A program made the position numbers and the translations under genes. From assembly GCA_015066045.1 (NCBI GenBank), contig SVPD01000009.1, positions 1 through 64,000 of the forward strand: 64,000 bases of DNA. Direction: 5' to 3'. Below the pieces are notes generated by a model. That model saw only the letters and a list, made by a program, of their open reading frames with translations. It did no database searches and was not told the origin of the DNA. Numbering within the stretch: position 1 is the first letter of the stretch; the number at the start of each line of letters is the position of its first letter. The stretch comes from Oscillospiraceae bacterium. Lineage in GTDB: Bacteria > Bacillota > Clostridia > Oscillospirales > Acutalibacteraceae. Of this stretch, positions 50,451 to 59,093 are shown in pieces.

Positions 50451-50469
50451 ATTAATCCTCCTTGATATG

Positions 50470-50502
50470 AAAAAAGAACACACAAAGTATTCTGTGTGCT
50501 CT
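50470..50502 (-). terminator. Terminator of the pyr operon
   Basis: The stem 50475-50484 / 50493-50502 (AGAACACACA with one G-U partner) is followed on the minus strand by TTTTTCAT. It lies 80 bp after pyrI and inside the leader of the next gene. Confidence 0.75.
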
Positions 50503-50503
50503 T

Positions 50504-50532
50504 ATAATATCATTTCAAATTAATATTGTCAA
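50504..50532 (-). promoter_or_regulatory. Promoter of the M28-like gene
   Basis: TTGACA (50527-50532) and TATTAT (50504-50509) are 17 bp apart on the minus strand. A start site 5-8 nt downstream would lie inside the 5' arm of the pyr terminator. Confidence 0.75.
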
Positions 50533-50581
50533 TCAACTAAGTTTCCTTCTTTATCTATCTTTTTAAGCGGGTGGTCACTGT

Positions 50582-50998
50582 TCAGTTAGCCTTGGCTTCG
50601 CAGTAGATGCAGCGGTAAACTCTGTTTTCTCTGTCGGTGAGCATAAACTCCTGACTGAGCTCCTGCTCTACAGAGGTAATGCAGCGGGGGTTTTTACATC
50701 TGAGGACACCGTGTAAGGTTTCGGGTAAATCAACGTGTCTTTTTTCCACGAGCTTACTGTCACGGATAACATCGATGGTAATGCCCGGATCGATGTAGCC
50801 GAGAGCCTCCAGATTAATGTCGATATTACTGTCAATTTTTATAATATCCTTTTTGCCCATCTTTTTACTGTTTACGTTCTTTATGATGGCGATGCTGCAT
50901 TCGAGCTTATCGAAGCCTAAAAGGTTGTAAATTCTCATAGCGTTGCCTGCAGTAATGTGGTCGATAACGAGACCTTCTTTAATGGAATCTATATTCAT
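50582..50998 (-). CDS. pyrI: Aspartate carbamoyltransferase regulatory subunit
   Basis: A 138-residue PyrI chain that binds nucleotide effectors and holds catalytic trimers together. The N-terminal allosteric domain begins MNIDSIKEGLVIDHI, and the C-terminal zinc-binding domain has the four Cys in CKNPRC and CIYC. Its presence implies a PyrB-PyrI holoenzyme of the E. coli type, not the bare PyrB trimer found in Bacillus. Last gene of the pyr operon, 15 bp after pyrB. Confidence 0.95.
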   Translation of the reverse strand: MNIDSIKEGLVIDHITAGNAMRIYNLLGFDKLECSIAIIKNVNSKKMGKKDIIKIDSNIDINLEALGYIDPGITIDVIRDSKLVEKRHVDLPETLHGVLRCKNPRCITSVEQELSQEFMLTDRENRVYRCIYCEAKAN

Positions 50999-51013
50999 TT
51001 ATTTACTCCCCTT

Positions 51014-51934
51014 TCAGTCCAGATGTATGCCTAAAAGCTCCATAATGAGAGCCATACGGACAAACTTTCCGCAGAGGGCCTGTTCGAAATAGCAGGCTCT
51101 GGGATCGTCGTCCACATCGGTGGAAATCTCATTTACACGGGGCAGAGGATGGAGAATGATAAGGTCCTCTTTGGCACTGTCGAGCTTTTTGCGGGTAAGA
51201 ATGTAGCTGTCACGCAGACGGATGTATTCTTCCTCACTGAAAAAGCGCTCCTGCTGAACACGTGTCATATAAAGCACGTCAAGCTCGGGAAGAACTGCCT
51301 CAAGGTCTGTGGTCTGGACATATTCGATGCCGTTATTTTTGATTACATCCTTTTTAATGTAAGAGGGAAGCTTCAGCTCATCGGGAGAAATAAGAACGAT
51401 TTTTATGCCCTCATATCTTGCCAGAGCGGTGATGAGTGAATGAACGGTTCTGCCGAACTTAAGGTCACCGCAGAAGCCGATGGTGAAATTGCTGAGTCTG
51501 CCCTTTTTACGGCGGATGGTGAGAAGGTCCGTAAGAGTCTGTGTGGGATGATTGTGACCGCCGTCACCTGCGTTTACTACGGGCACGGAGGAAACCTTGG
51601 AGGCTACGAAGGGAGCACCCTCTTTAGGATGACGCATAGCGATGATGTCCGCATAGCAGCAGGCCATACGGGTGGTGTCGGCTACGCTTTCACCCTTTGA
51701 TGCCGATGAGGAGGCAGCGGCAGAAAAGCCTAACACATTACCGCCGAGCTCATACATAGCAGCCTCAAAGCTGAGTCTTGTCCTCGTGGAGGGCTCGAAA
51801 AAAAGAGTGGCGAGCTTTTTACCGTGACAAACCTCACTGTACTTTTCGCGGTTAGCTATAATGTCGTCAGCCACATCGAGAAGCTTATCGATTTCTTCCA
51901 CGGAAAGGTCGAGAATATTTATAAGACTTCTCAT
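51014..51934 (-). CDS. pyrB: Aspartate carbamoyltransferase catalytic subunit
   Basis: A 306-residue enzyme that joins carbamoyl phosphate and aspartate, the committed step of pyrimidine synthesis. The phosphate-binding STRTR motif is at 49-53 ([13 protein letters not shown]). The HPTQTLTD loop and the HPLPRVNEI segment that binds substrate are also present. It overlaps the pyrE stop by 4 bp (ATGA) and precedes pyrI. Confidence 0.96.
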   Translation of the reverse strand: MRSLINILDLSVEEIDKLLDVADDIIANREKYSEVCHGKKLATLFFEPSTRTRLSFEAAMYELGGNVLGFSAAASSSASKGESVADTTRMACCYADIIAMRHPKEGAPFVASKVSSVPVVNAGDGGHNHPTQTLTDLLTIRRKKGRLSNFTIGFCGDLKFGRTVHSLITALARYEGIKIVLISPDELKLPSYIKKDVIKNNGIEYVQTTDLEAVLPELDVLYMTRVQQERFFSEEEYIRLRDSYILTRKKLDSAKEDLIILHPLPRVNEISTDVDDDPRACYFEQALCGKFVRMALIMELLGIHLD

Positions 51935-52569
51935 TTTGTGCCTCCGATCCAGCTTTCGTCTGACGGATTATCTCTGAACTTAAGAAGACGTGCGATGTCC
52001 TCCTGCTTGATGTAGCCTTCCTCTGCGGCTACCTCGGCTACTGCATCGAGGTTTGAGAGGCTGTGATTGATAACATCGGCTGCAGCCATTCTGTCGATGC
52101 CCTTTTTCATACCGTAGGTGAAAATGGAAGCGATACCGAGCACCTCTGCGCCTGCCTCACGAAGAACGTCAACTACCTCGAGAACACTGCCGCCTGTGGA
52201 GATAAGGTCCTCCACCACTACGACCTTCTGTCCCTTTTCGAGCTTACCCTCGATCTGGTTTCCTCTGCCGTGGTCCTTATGACCGCTTCTTACATAGCCC
52301 ATGGGAAGGCCGAGGATGTGACCGACGATAGCGGCGTGAGCGATACCTGCAGTGGAGGTACCCATAATAACCTCACAGTCGGGATAATATTTAAGAATAG
52401 TTTTAGCAAGACCTGTCTCAACATCTGTTCTTACCTGAGGAGAAGTGAGTGTAAGTCTGTTGTCACAGTAGATGGGGCTTTTGATGCCGCTGGCCCATGT
52501 GAAGGGCTCCTCGGGACGAAGGAAAACAGCTCCGATAGAGAGCAAGTCTTTTGCGATTAATTTTTTCAT
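51931..52569 (-). CDS. pyrE: Orotate phosphoribosyltransferase
   Basis: A 212-residue enzyme that joins orotate and PRPP to give OMP. The type I PRTase PRPP loop [17 protein letters not shown] and the active-site loop region [17 protein letters not shown] are clear. It lies 47 bp after pyrF and overlaps pyrB. Confidence 0.95.
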   Translation of the reverse strand: MKKLIAKDLLSIGAVFLRPEEPFTWASGIKSPIYCDNRLTLTSPQVRTDVETGLAKTILKYYPDCEVIMGTSTAGIAHAAIVGHILGLPMGYVRSGHKDHGRGNQIEGKLEKGQKVVVVEDLISTGGSVLEVVDVLREAGAEVLGIASIFTYGMKKGIDRMAAADVINHSLSNLDAVAEVAAEEGYIKQEDIARLLKFRDNPSDESWIGGTK

Positions 52570-52616
52570 TGTAAATCTATCCTTTCATTTTAAATTACTG
52601 TTTAACAGAGACGCTT

Positions 52617-53315
52617 TCAGCCTACGAATTCGGCGAGACATCTCTCATATGCGGCTACGGGGTCCTCTGCGGCGGTGATAGGTCTGCCTACTACGATATA
52701 ATCGGAGCCTATTCTGTTTGCTTCGGCGGGAGTCATAACTCTTTTCTGGTCACCGATGTCACCGTCTGCGAAGCGTACGCCCGGAGTGACGGTAAGGAAG
52801 TCCTTGCCGCAGGTGTCGTGTACCTTCTGTGCCTCGAGGGGTGAGCAGACTACACCGTCGAGACCGGCATCAGCGGCATTCTTCGCATAGTGCATAACTA
52901 CCTTGTCAATAGGCTCTCTGATAAGAAGGTCATTTTCCATGCTCTCCTGATCGGTAGAGGTAAGCTGAGTAACTGCGATAAGCAGAGGACGTGTGCCGTC
53001 AGCTCTGGTAAGGCCTTCGAGAGCGGCCTGCATCATTCTTTTGGTTCCGCCTGCGTGAAGATTACAGATGTCTACATCGAGTCTCGAAAGCACTGCCATT
53101 GACTTTTTAACTGTGTTGGGAATATCGTGAAGCTTGAGGTCAAGAAAGATTTTATGGCCTCTCTCTTTGATTTCCTTTACGATAGACGGACCTTCGGCAT
53201 AATAAAGCTCCATACCGATTTTTACAAAAGGCTTTTTGCCCTGAAATTTGTCAAGAAAAGCAAGAACTTCCTGCTTACTGCTGAAATCACATGCGATAAT
53301 AACATCTCTACCCAT
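52617..53315 (-). CDS. pyrF: Orotidine-5'-phosphate decarboxylase
   Basis: A 232-residue group 1 decarboxylase that makes UMP from OMP. The catalytic Lys/Asp array is in FLDLKLHDIPNTVK, and TPGVRFADGD with VVGRPIT binds the phosphate. It starts on the last base of the pyrD stop (TAATG-like junction), so the two are coupled. Confidence 0.95.
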   Translation of the reverse strand: MGRDVIIACDFSSKQEVLAFLDKFQGKKPFVKIGMELYYAEGPSIVKEIKERGHKIFLDLKLHDIPNTVKKSMAVLSRLDVDICNLHAGGTKRMMQAALEGLTRADGTRPLLIAVTQLTSTDQESMENDLLIREPIDKVVMHYAKNAADAGLDGVVCSPLEAQKVHDTCGKDFLTVTPGVRFADGDIGDQKRVMTPAEANRIGSDYIVVGRPITAAEDPVAAYERCLAEFVG

Positions 53316-54226
53316 TAGTGAGCACCTCCGATAATTTCTTTTAATGATGATATGTTATATTTTTCCATTACCTGCGGTAAATCATTTATGATGTCACGGC
53401 AGGCAAAGGGATTTACTAAGTTAGCGGCACCGACCTGAACGGCCGTGGCACCGGCAAGCATCATTTCGATGACATCCTCTGCCCTCGAAATACCGCCCAT
53501 ACCCACGATGGGTACATTCACCTTTTCATAAACCTGATAAACCATTCTGAGAGCCACGGGCATAATGGCCGGACCTGAGAAGCCGCCCATTTTATTGGCG
53601 ATGACGGGCTTTTTGGTTTTAAGGTCTATTCTCATACCGAGAAGGGTGTTTATCATACTGATACCGTCTGCACCTGCAGCCTCACAGGCCAGAGCGATTT
53701 CCGTTATATCGGTAACATTGGGAGTAAGCTTGGCCATAACAGGCTTTTTAGTTACCTTCTTTACCGCCCCGATAACCGCAGCGGCATTTTTAGCGTCCGT
53801 ACCGAAATTCACGCCGCCTGCATGCAGATTAGGGCAGCTGATGTTTATTTCGAGAATGCCTACCTGCTCCTGCGCATCCAGAAGACGGGCGCACTCCTGA
53901 TATTCCTCGATAGCGAAGCCGCCTACATTGGCGATAACCTTTTTATTAAAGACCTCCTTAAGCTTCGGAAGCTCCTCTGATATAACCTTATGTACACCGG
54001 GGTTCTGTAAGCCGACGGAATTTATCATACCCTGAGGACATTCGGCTATTCTCGGTGTGGGGTTACCGAAGCGGCCCTCGAGGGTGGTTCCCTTAAAGGA
54101 GAAGGAGCCGAGACAGTTTATGTCATAAAGCTCTGCGAACTCATAGCCGAAGCCGAAGGTGCCCGAAGCGGGAATAACAGGATTATCGAGCTCGAGACCT
54201 AAAAGGTCAACCTTAGTGTTTACCAT
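53315..54226 (-). CDS. pyrD: Dihydroorotate dehydrogenase, catalytic subunit (class 1B, PyrDB type)
   Basis: A 303-residue FMN subunit that oxidises dihydroorotate. The FMN and substrate segments NPVIPASGTFGFGYEF, NPTPRIAECPQGMINSVGLQNPG, NISCPN (with the catalytic Cys of class 1B in this region) and GMGGI are present. Class 1B needs PyrK as electron-transfer partner, and pyrK overlaps its start by 7 bp, consistent with an NAD+-linked enzyme. Confidence 0.95.
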   Translation of the reverse strand: MVNTKVDLLGLELDNPVIPASGTFGFGYEFAELYDINCLGSFSFKGTTLEGRFGNPTPRIAECPQGMINSVGLQNPGVHKVISEELPKLKEVFNKKVIANVGGFAIEEYQECARLLDAQEQVGILEINISCPNLHAGGVNFGTDAKNAAAVIGAVKKVTKKPVMAKLTPNVTDITEIALACEAAGADGISMINTLLGMRIDLKTKKPVIANKMGGFSGPAIMPVALRMVYQVYEKVNVPIVGMGGISRAEDVIEMMLAGATAVQVGAANLVNPFACRDIINDLPQVMEKYNISSLKEIIGGAH

Positions 54227-54948
54227 ATTATTTCCTCTCTTTCCAGAACGGGACCGTCCTTACAGATTCTCTTGTTTCCGTATTTGGTTTTGCAGCTGCA
54301 GCCCATACAGGCACCGAAGCCACAGCCCATTCTTTCCTCGAAGCTGTATTCGCCCGAGCCTGTGGCTGTTTTTTCTATGGCTTTGAACATAGGCATAGGA
54401 CCGCAGGTGTAGAAGAATGTATAATCCATATCCTTCATAGCATCGGTTACGAAGCCCTTTACTCCCACTGAGCCGTCCACGGTAGTAATCACCGTGTCGC
54501 AGAGAGAGGAAAACTCCTCTTTACAGAAGATTTCGCTTTCTTCGTTGAAGCCGAGGATAACCGTGGGCTTTTTACCCTCTGCCACGAGTCTTTTACACAG
54601 ACCGTAGAGAGGAGGTACACCCACACCGCCGCCGATAAGCAGAGGTCTGTCTCCGCTTTTAGAGGTGTCAAAGCCGTTACCGAGGCCTACGAGAATGTCA
54701 CACCTATGGCCGGTCTCCCATTTGCTCATTTTTTCCGTACCCTCACCTACTGTCTTGTAAATGATGGTTACTGTATTTTCATCCCAGTCGTAAACTGAAA
54801 TGGGACGTCTCAGATAACAGCCTTCCACGAGAAGATTTACGAACTGTCCCGGCTTTACGAGAGCTGATGTGTCACCCTTCAGCACCATACGGAAGACAGT
54901 AGCGGTAAGCTGCTCATTTTTCAGAACTTCATAAATACCCTGTGTCAT
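54220..54948 (-). CDS. pyrK: Dihydroorotate dehydrogenase electron-transfer subunit
   Basis: A 242-residue FAD and [2Fe-2S] protein that passes electrons from PyrD to NAD+. The FAD-binding RRPISVYDWD, the NAD-binding GGGVGVPPLYGL and the C-terminal 2Fe-2S Cys cluster (MGCGFGACMGCSCK and CKDGPV) are in place. Positioned between pyrC and pyrD. Confidence 0.95.
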   Translation of the reverse strand: MTQGIYEVLKNEQLTATVFRMVLKGDTSALVKPGQFVNLLVEGCYLRRPISVYDWDENTVTIIYKTVGEGTEKMSKWETGHRCDILVGLGNGFDTSKSGDRPLLIGGGVGVPPLYGLCKRLVAEGKKPTVILGFNEESEIFCKEEFSSLCDTVITTVDGSVGVKGFVTDAMKDMDYTFFYTCGPMPMFKAIEKTATGSGEYSFEERMGCGFGACMGCSCKTKYGNKRICKDGPVLEREEIIW

Positions 54949-54963
54949 TTCTTCTCTCCTCTT

Positions 54964-56208
54964 TTAAAAAATCTTTTCACCCTTAAGATAGGTGTGTATA
55001 ATCCTTCCCTTTACTCTGTAGCCCTCAAATGGAGTGGCTCTGCCCATAGAGTAAAAGTCGTTACTGTCTACAGTGTATTCGGCGTCAAGGTCAACCACGG
55101 TGAAGTCGGCACTTTCGCCCTCGTCGGTGCCGCCGCCGATACCGAAGCGCTTACGGGGATTAACTGCCATAAGCTCGATAAGCCTTTCGAGGGTGATAAC
55201 ACCCTTTAATACCAGATGTGTGTAAAGAAGCGGGAATGCGGTTTCGATACCTACCACACCCATCATACTGCCTGCGAGGCCTTTACTCTTTTCCTCGGCG
55301 GAATGAGGTGCGTGGTCGGTGGCTATCATATCTATGGTGCCGTCCTTTATGCCTTCGATGAGAGCCTCTCTGTCCTCACGGGAGCGAAGAGGCGGATTCA
55401 TTTTAAAGCGTCCCTCCTCCTGCAGGTCCTCGTCGCAGAGAATGAGGTAATGGGGGCCTGTCTCGCAGGTGACATTGACTCCCCTTTTCTTAGCCTGACG
55501 GATTAGTTCTACGCTTTCTTTGGTAGAGATGTGGCACACGTGATAGGCGCAGCCCGTCTCCTCGACGAGCCTCAGGTCACGCTCTATCTGCTTCCATTCG
55601 CTTTCACTGCAGATTCCTTTGTGTCCGTGGGCTTTGGCATATTCACCGTCGTGAATATAGCCGCCTCTGAGAAGCTCATTTACCTCACAGTGGGCAACTA
55701 TCATTTTACCGAGCACTTTGGCCTTAAGCATAGCCTCACGCATCATACCGTCACTCTGGACACCTCTGCCGTCATCGGAAAAAGCGATAACATCCTCTGC
55801 AATAGCGTCCATATCAGAGAGCCTTTCGCCCTGCTGACCTACGGTGATGGAGCCGTACGGATAAACATCGATGCAGGCATCACGCTCTATGATGCGAAGC
55901 TGCTCGTTTAAATTTTCTCTGCTATCGGGTACGGGGTTAAGGTTAGGCATAGAGCATACTGCCGTGTAGCCGCCGTGTGCCGAAGCAAGAGTTCCGCTTT
56001 TTACCGTCTCCTTATAAGAAAAACCCGGCTCACGTAAATGAACATGCACATCTACGAAACCGGGGAAAATATAATACTTATCGGAAAAATCAAGAGTAAT
56101 TTCCGGTGAGCTCATTTCAGAAACAATAATACCGTCATTAATAAAAAGCGGGAGAGAAGACAATTTACCGTCTTTATAAAGTTTTTTTCCATTAACGGAT
56201 AACTTCAT
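54964..56208 (-). CDS. pyrC: Dihydroorotase (class I)
   Basis: A 414-residue zinc amidohydrolase that closes carbamoyl aspartate to dihydroorotate. The HVHLREPG metal motif (54-61), a later His in AHCEV, CHISTKE and the ATDHAPH motif near 305 are visible. It opens the operon pyrC-K-D-F-E-B-I from promoter 56253-56281 with AGGAGG upstream. Carbamoyl phosphate synthase genes and pyrR are not in the window. Confidence 0.95.
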   Translation of the reverse strand: MKLSVNGKKLYKDGKLSSLPLFINDGIIVSEMSSPEITLDFSDKYYIFPGFVDVHVHLREPGFSYKETVKSGTLASAHGGYTAVCSMPNLNPVPDSRENLNEQLRIIERDACIDVYPYGSITVGQQGERLSDMDAIAEDVIAFSDDGRGVQSDGMMREAMLKAKVLGKMIVAHCEVNELLRGGYIHDGEYAKAHGHKGICSESEWKQIERDLRLVEETGCAYHVCHISTKESVELIRQAKKRGVNVTCETGPHYLILCDEDLQEEGRFKMNPPLRSREDREALIEGIKDGTIDMIATDHAPHSAEEKSKGLAGSMMGVVGIETAFPLLYTHLVLKGVITLERLIELMAVNPRKRFGIGGGTDEGESADFTVVDLDAEYTVDSNDFYSMGRATPFEGYRVKGRIIHTYLKGEKIF

Positions 56209-56252
56209 AACCTACCTCCTATTATTAAAAAACATCCTTTTGCTTTCCAGTT

Positions 56253-56281
56253 ATTTTAACACATACGTAATAAAAAGTCAA
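56253..56281 (-). promoter_or_regulatory. Promoter of the pyr operon
   Basis: TTGACT (56276-56281) and TAAAAT (56253-56258) are 17 bp apart. The leader to pyrC is only about 38 nt, with no terminator/antiterminator pair and no PyrR-type stem-loop, so the operon is not controlled by the PyrR attenuation seen in many Bacillota, unless a control element lies elsewhere. Confidence 0.8.
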
Positions 56282-56326
56282 TGGCAAAAATGAAGTTAAC
56301 ATAAACTTAAAAAGTAGAACCGACTG

Positions 56327-56357
56327 AGGGCGGCACTTCATAAGGAAGTCAAGACTT
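56327..56357 (+). repeat. Second copy of the 20-nt dispersed repeat
   Basis: Positions 56327-56346 match the reverse strand of 206-225 exactly over 20 nt. The short palindrome AAGTC/GACTT follows (56346-56357). It lies between the pyr promoter and the ispE promoter. Confidence 0.7.
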
Positions 56358-56374
56358 AATTTTTACATAAGTTA

Positions 56375-56403
56375 TTGATTAGAAGCGATTTTTAGTTTAT
56401 AAT
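56375..56403 (+). promoter_or_regulatory. Promoter of ispE
   Basis: TTGATT (56375-56380) and TATAAT (56398-56403) are 17 bp apart, 33 bp before the ATG. Confidence 0.82.
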
Positions 56404-56436
56404 AAAAATGTATTTCCCGAAAGGAGAAAAGAAAAA

Positions 56437-57306
56437 ATGAAAGTTACCGTTAAAGCTTATGCGAAAATCAATCTTATGATCGACATTTTATCTACACTGC
56501 CGAACGGCTACCACGACCTTTTTATGATAATGCAGTCCGTGGGTATTTACGACAGAGTTACCGTAAGCAGGACAGACAGTAAGGACATAGAAATCACCTG
56601 CACGAAGGCGGGTGTACCCACCGACGAAAAGAACATAGTGCATAAGGCAGCGATGAAATTTTTCGCTGACACAGGCACAGAAAACACAGGCATCGCCATC
56701 CACATAGAAAAGAACATTCCTCAGGCGGCAGGTCTTGCCGGCGGAAGTGCTGACGGTGCAGCTGCCTTAGTGGCACTTAACGAGCTTTTCGGCACCGGAC
56801 TTTCACAGAAGGAAATGGCACAGATCGGCGGTAAAATCGGTGCAGATGTCCCCTTCTGCATTATGGGCGGTACTATGGCGGCGCAGTACACGGGCACGGT
56901 GCTCTCCTTCCTGCCCGACCTCGAGATAAATAACATCGTTATCGTAAAGCCGAAGCAGGATGTTTCCACCGGTGAGGCCTATGCGGCCTTCGACAGTGCG
57001 GAGCGGGTAAGACATTTAGACACCCGTGGTATGCTTATGGCAGCCGCAACCGGTGATGAAAAGGGTGTTTTCGACAGAGTGGACAATGTTTTCGAGCAGT
57101 TCATAGATGTTCCCGACAGAGTGGTTATAAAGAGCATTATGAGAAAGCACGGCTGCGAATGCTGCTGCATGAGCGGAAGCGGCCCCAGTGTTTTCGGCAT
57201 TTTCGAAAAGAGGGAGGATGCCGAAAGGTGCCTCGCTGAACTGAAAAAGAGCTATGAAGAAGCCTATCTCTGCTCCTCTGTGAGCAAGGGATGCGAGGTG
57301 GAGTGA
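56437..57306 (+). CDS. ispE: 4-diphosphocytidyl-2-C-methyl-D-erythritol kinase
   Basis: A 289-residue GHMP kinase of the MEP isoprenoid pathway. It phosphorylates the 2-hydroxyl of CDP-ME. The substrate-binding AKINLMIDIL is at 9-18, the ATP loop PQAAGLAGGSADGAAA at 95-110 and the C-terminal MSGSGPSVFGIF glycine motif are present. The start has AAGGAG upstream. No other MEP gene is in the window. Confidence 0.95.
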   Translation: MKVTVKAYAKINLMIDILSTLPNGYHDLFMIMQSVGIYDRVTVSRTDSKDIEITCTKAGVPTDEKNIVHKAAMKFFADTGTENTGIAIHIEKNIPQAAGLAGGSADGAAALVALNELFGTGLSQKEMAQIGGKIGADVPFCIMGGTMAAQYTGTVLSFLPDLEINNIVIVKPKQDVSTGEAYAAFDSAERVRHLDTRGMLMAAATGDEKGVFDRVDNVFEQFIDVPDRVVIKSIMRKHGCECCCMSGSGPSVFGIFEKREDAERCLAELKKSYEEAYLCSSVSKGCEVE

Positions 57307-57389
57307 CATTTCAGTTGCGAACCCCCTCCGTCTTTGCTGAGCAAGGTCGGGGACTGTCGCACTAAGCACAGACCAAAAAGCAAAAACAA

Positions 57390-57432
57390 AAAACAGATGT
57401 GTTTAAGTTGACTTATGAAGCACATCTGTTTT
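57390..57432. terminator. Bidirectional terminator between ispE and the FAD protein
   Basis: The 12-bp stem AAAACAGATGTG (57390-57401) / CACATCTGTTTT (57421-57432) has a 19-nt loop and A/T runs on both sides. It lies between two convergent genes, about 84 bp after ispE. Confidence 0.8.
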
Positions 57433-57482
57433 AATTATTATATGGAATAATATTGTGTTTGCATATAATAAATATTTGCTTT

Positions 57483-59078
57483 TTATCTTTCATCATCCAT
57501 CAGTGCATGGGCGCATCTGATACCGTCCACACCTGCGGAAACGATACCGCCTGCATAGCCTGCTCCCTCACCGCAGGGATAAAGGCCTCTGATGTTTGTC
57601 TGATAAATGTCGTCACGGATAATACGGACGGGTGATGAGCTTCTCGTTTCGGGAGCGGTCAAAACCGCATCCTTAAGTGCGAAGCCCTGAAGCTTTTTAT
57701 CCATCATCACTATAGCCTCCGCCATAGTATTCGTTACCTTTTTCGGAAGCACCTGTCTTATATCCGAGGGGGTAACGCCTGTAGGACAGGTGGGATTAAC
57801 GAAGGAAAGCTTATTTGACCTTCTGCCCTCAAGGAAATCGCCCACTAACTGACAGGGAGCACTGTAATCTCCGCCGCCGAGGATAAAGGCCTTCTGCTCC
57901 ATCTGCCTCTGCAGCTCAAAGCCCGAAAGCACATCCTCTGAGGGGAAGTCCTCGGGATAGACATTGACGAGGATAGCGGAATTTGAGTTTTCACCGTTTC
58001 GTGCCCATTCGCTCATACCATTGACCACCACTCCGCCCTTTTCGCTGGTGGCGGCTACCACGGTACCGCCCGGACACATACAGAAGGTGTAGGCTCCCCT
58101 TTCGTGCTTACCGTGACAGGCAAGCTTATAGTCTGCGGCACCGAGTGCCTTGTGACCTGCGAAGGCACCGTACTGCGATTTATCGATAAGCTCTCTGGGA
58201 TGCTCTATTCTCGCACCGACGGAGAAGGGCTTCTGCATCATCTGTATGCCCTTTCGGTAGAGCATCCTCACAGTATCTCTTGCCGAATGACCGATGGCAA
58301 GAATTACCGCATCGGTTTCAAAATCGGTGCTTTTACCCTTTTCCTCATAGGTGATGCCCTGTATGCATCCGTTATAGATAATGAGGTCGGTAAGCTTGCT
58401 TTCAAACCTTACCTCACCGCCTAAGGCGATGATTTCCTCACGCATATTCTTTACCACACCCGCCAGCTTATCCGTACCGATGTGAGGCTTACCCGAATAA
58501 AGGATTTCCTCGGGTGCGCCGTGCTCGTAAAATTCGATAAAAACCTTTCGGCACAAGGGATTTTTTATGCCCGTGGTCAGCTTACCGTCAGAGAAGGTGC
58601 CGGCACCGCCCTCACCGAACTGAACGTTCGAGGCTTCGTCGAGTATTCTCTGTGTAAAGAAGGTGTTTACATCCTTAGTTCTGCTTTCCACATCCCTGCC
58701 CCGCTCCAAAACGAGAGGCTTCAGACCGGCTCTGGCCAGAGTCAGTGCAGCGAAAATGCCAGCAGGACCGAAGCCGACCACGACAGGTCTGAGCACGGAT
58801 TTTCTTTTTACCTCCGGCAGAATATATTCGTAGTGCTCAACCTGAGTGAGCTTATTCGAATTGATTTTCTTAAGGATTTTTTCTTCGTCTCCGATTACCT
58901 CCACATCCACACTGTAGCAGAAAAACACATTATCCTTTTTTCTGCTGTCCACGCTTTTACGGACTATAGTCATAGACTTAATCTGCTCATCCTGCAATCT
59001 GAGCACCTTTTTGCAGGCTCTGAACAGATCCTCCTTAGTAGAGTCAAGGCTCTGTTTTACTTCATTTATACGAATCAT
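57483..59078 (-). CDS. FAD-dependent dehydrogenase family protein (COG2509 type)
   Basis: A 531-residue flavoprotein. After an N-terminal domain of about 90 residues, the FAD-binding Rossmann motif reads VVVGFGPAGIFAALTLARAG (about 98-117). A conserved VQFGEGGAGTFSDGKLTTG motif is diagnostic of this uncharacterised family. ILAIGHSARDT and a C-terminal GLYPCGEGAGYAGGI FAD-closing motif complete it. Its reaction is not established. It is the second gene of a unit with the flavoprotein at 59094-60290, which begins with a promoter at 60313-60341. Confidence 0.88.
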   Translation of the reverse strand: MIRINEVKQSLDSTKEDLFRACKKVLRLQDEQIKSMTIVRKSVDSRKKDNVFFCYSVDVEVIGDEEKILKKINSNKLTQVEHYEYILPEVKRKSVLRPVVVGFGPAGIFAALTLARAGLKPLVLERGRDVESRTKDVNTFFTQRILDEASNVQFGEGGAGTFSDGKLTTGIKNPLCRKVFIEFYEHGAPEEILYSGKPHIGTDKLAGVVKNMREEIIALGGEVRFESKLTDLIIYNGCIQGITYEEKGKSTDFETDAVILAIGHSARDTVRMLYRKGIQMMQKPFSVGARIEHPRELIDKSQYGAFAGHKALGAADYKLACHGKHERGAYTFCMCPGGTVVAATSEKGGVVVNGMSEWARNGENSNSAILVNVYPEDFPSEDVLSGFELQRQMEQKAFILGGGDYSAPCQLVGDFLEGRRSNKLSFVNPTCPTGVTPSDIRQVLPKKVTNTMAEAIVMMDKKLQGFALKDAVLTAPETRSSSPVRIIRDDIYQTNIRGLYPCGEGAGYAGGIVSAGVDGIRCAHALMDDER

Positions 59079-59093
59079 AGCTTCACCAACTTT

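Noticed and set aside
57307-57389. Possible small RNA with hairpin CCCC...GGGG after ispE
   Set aside because: The fold is loose, no promoter precedes it and no T tract follows, so no call is made.
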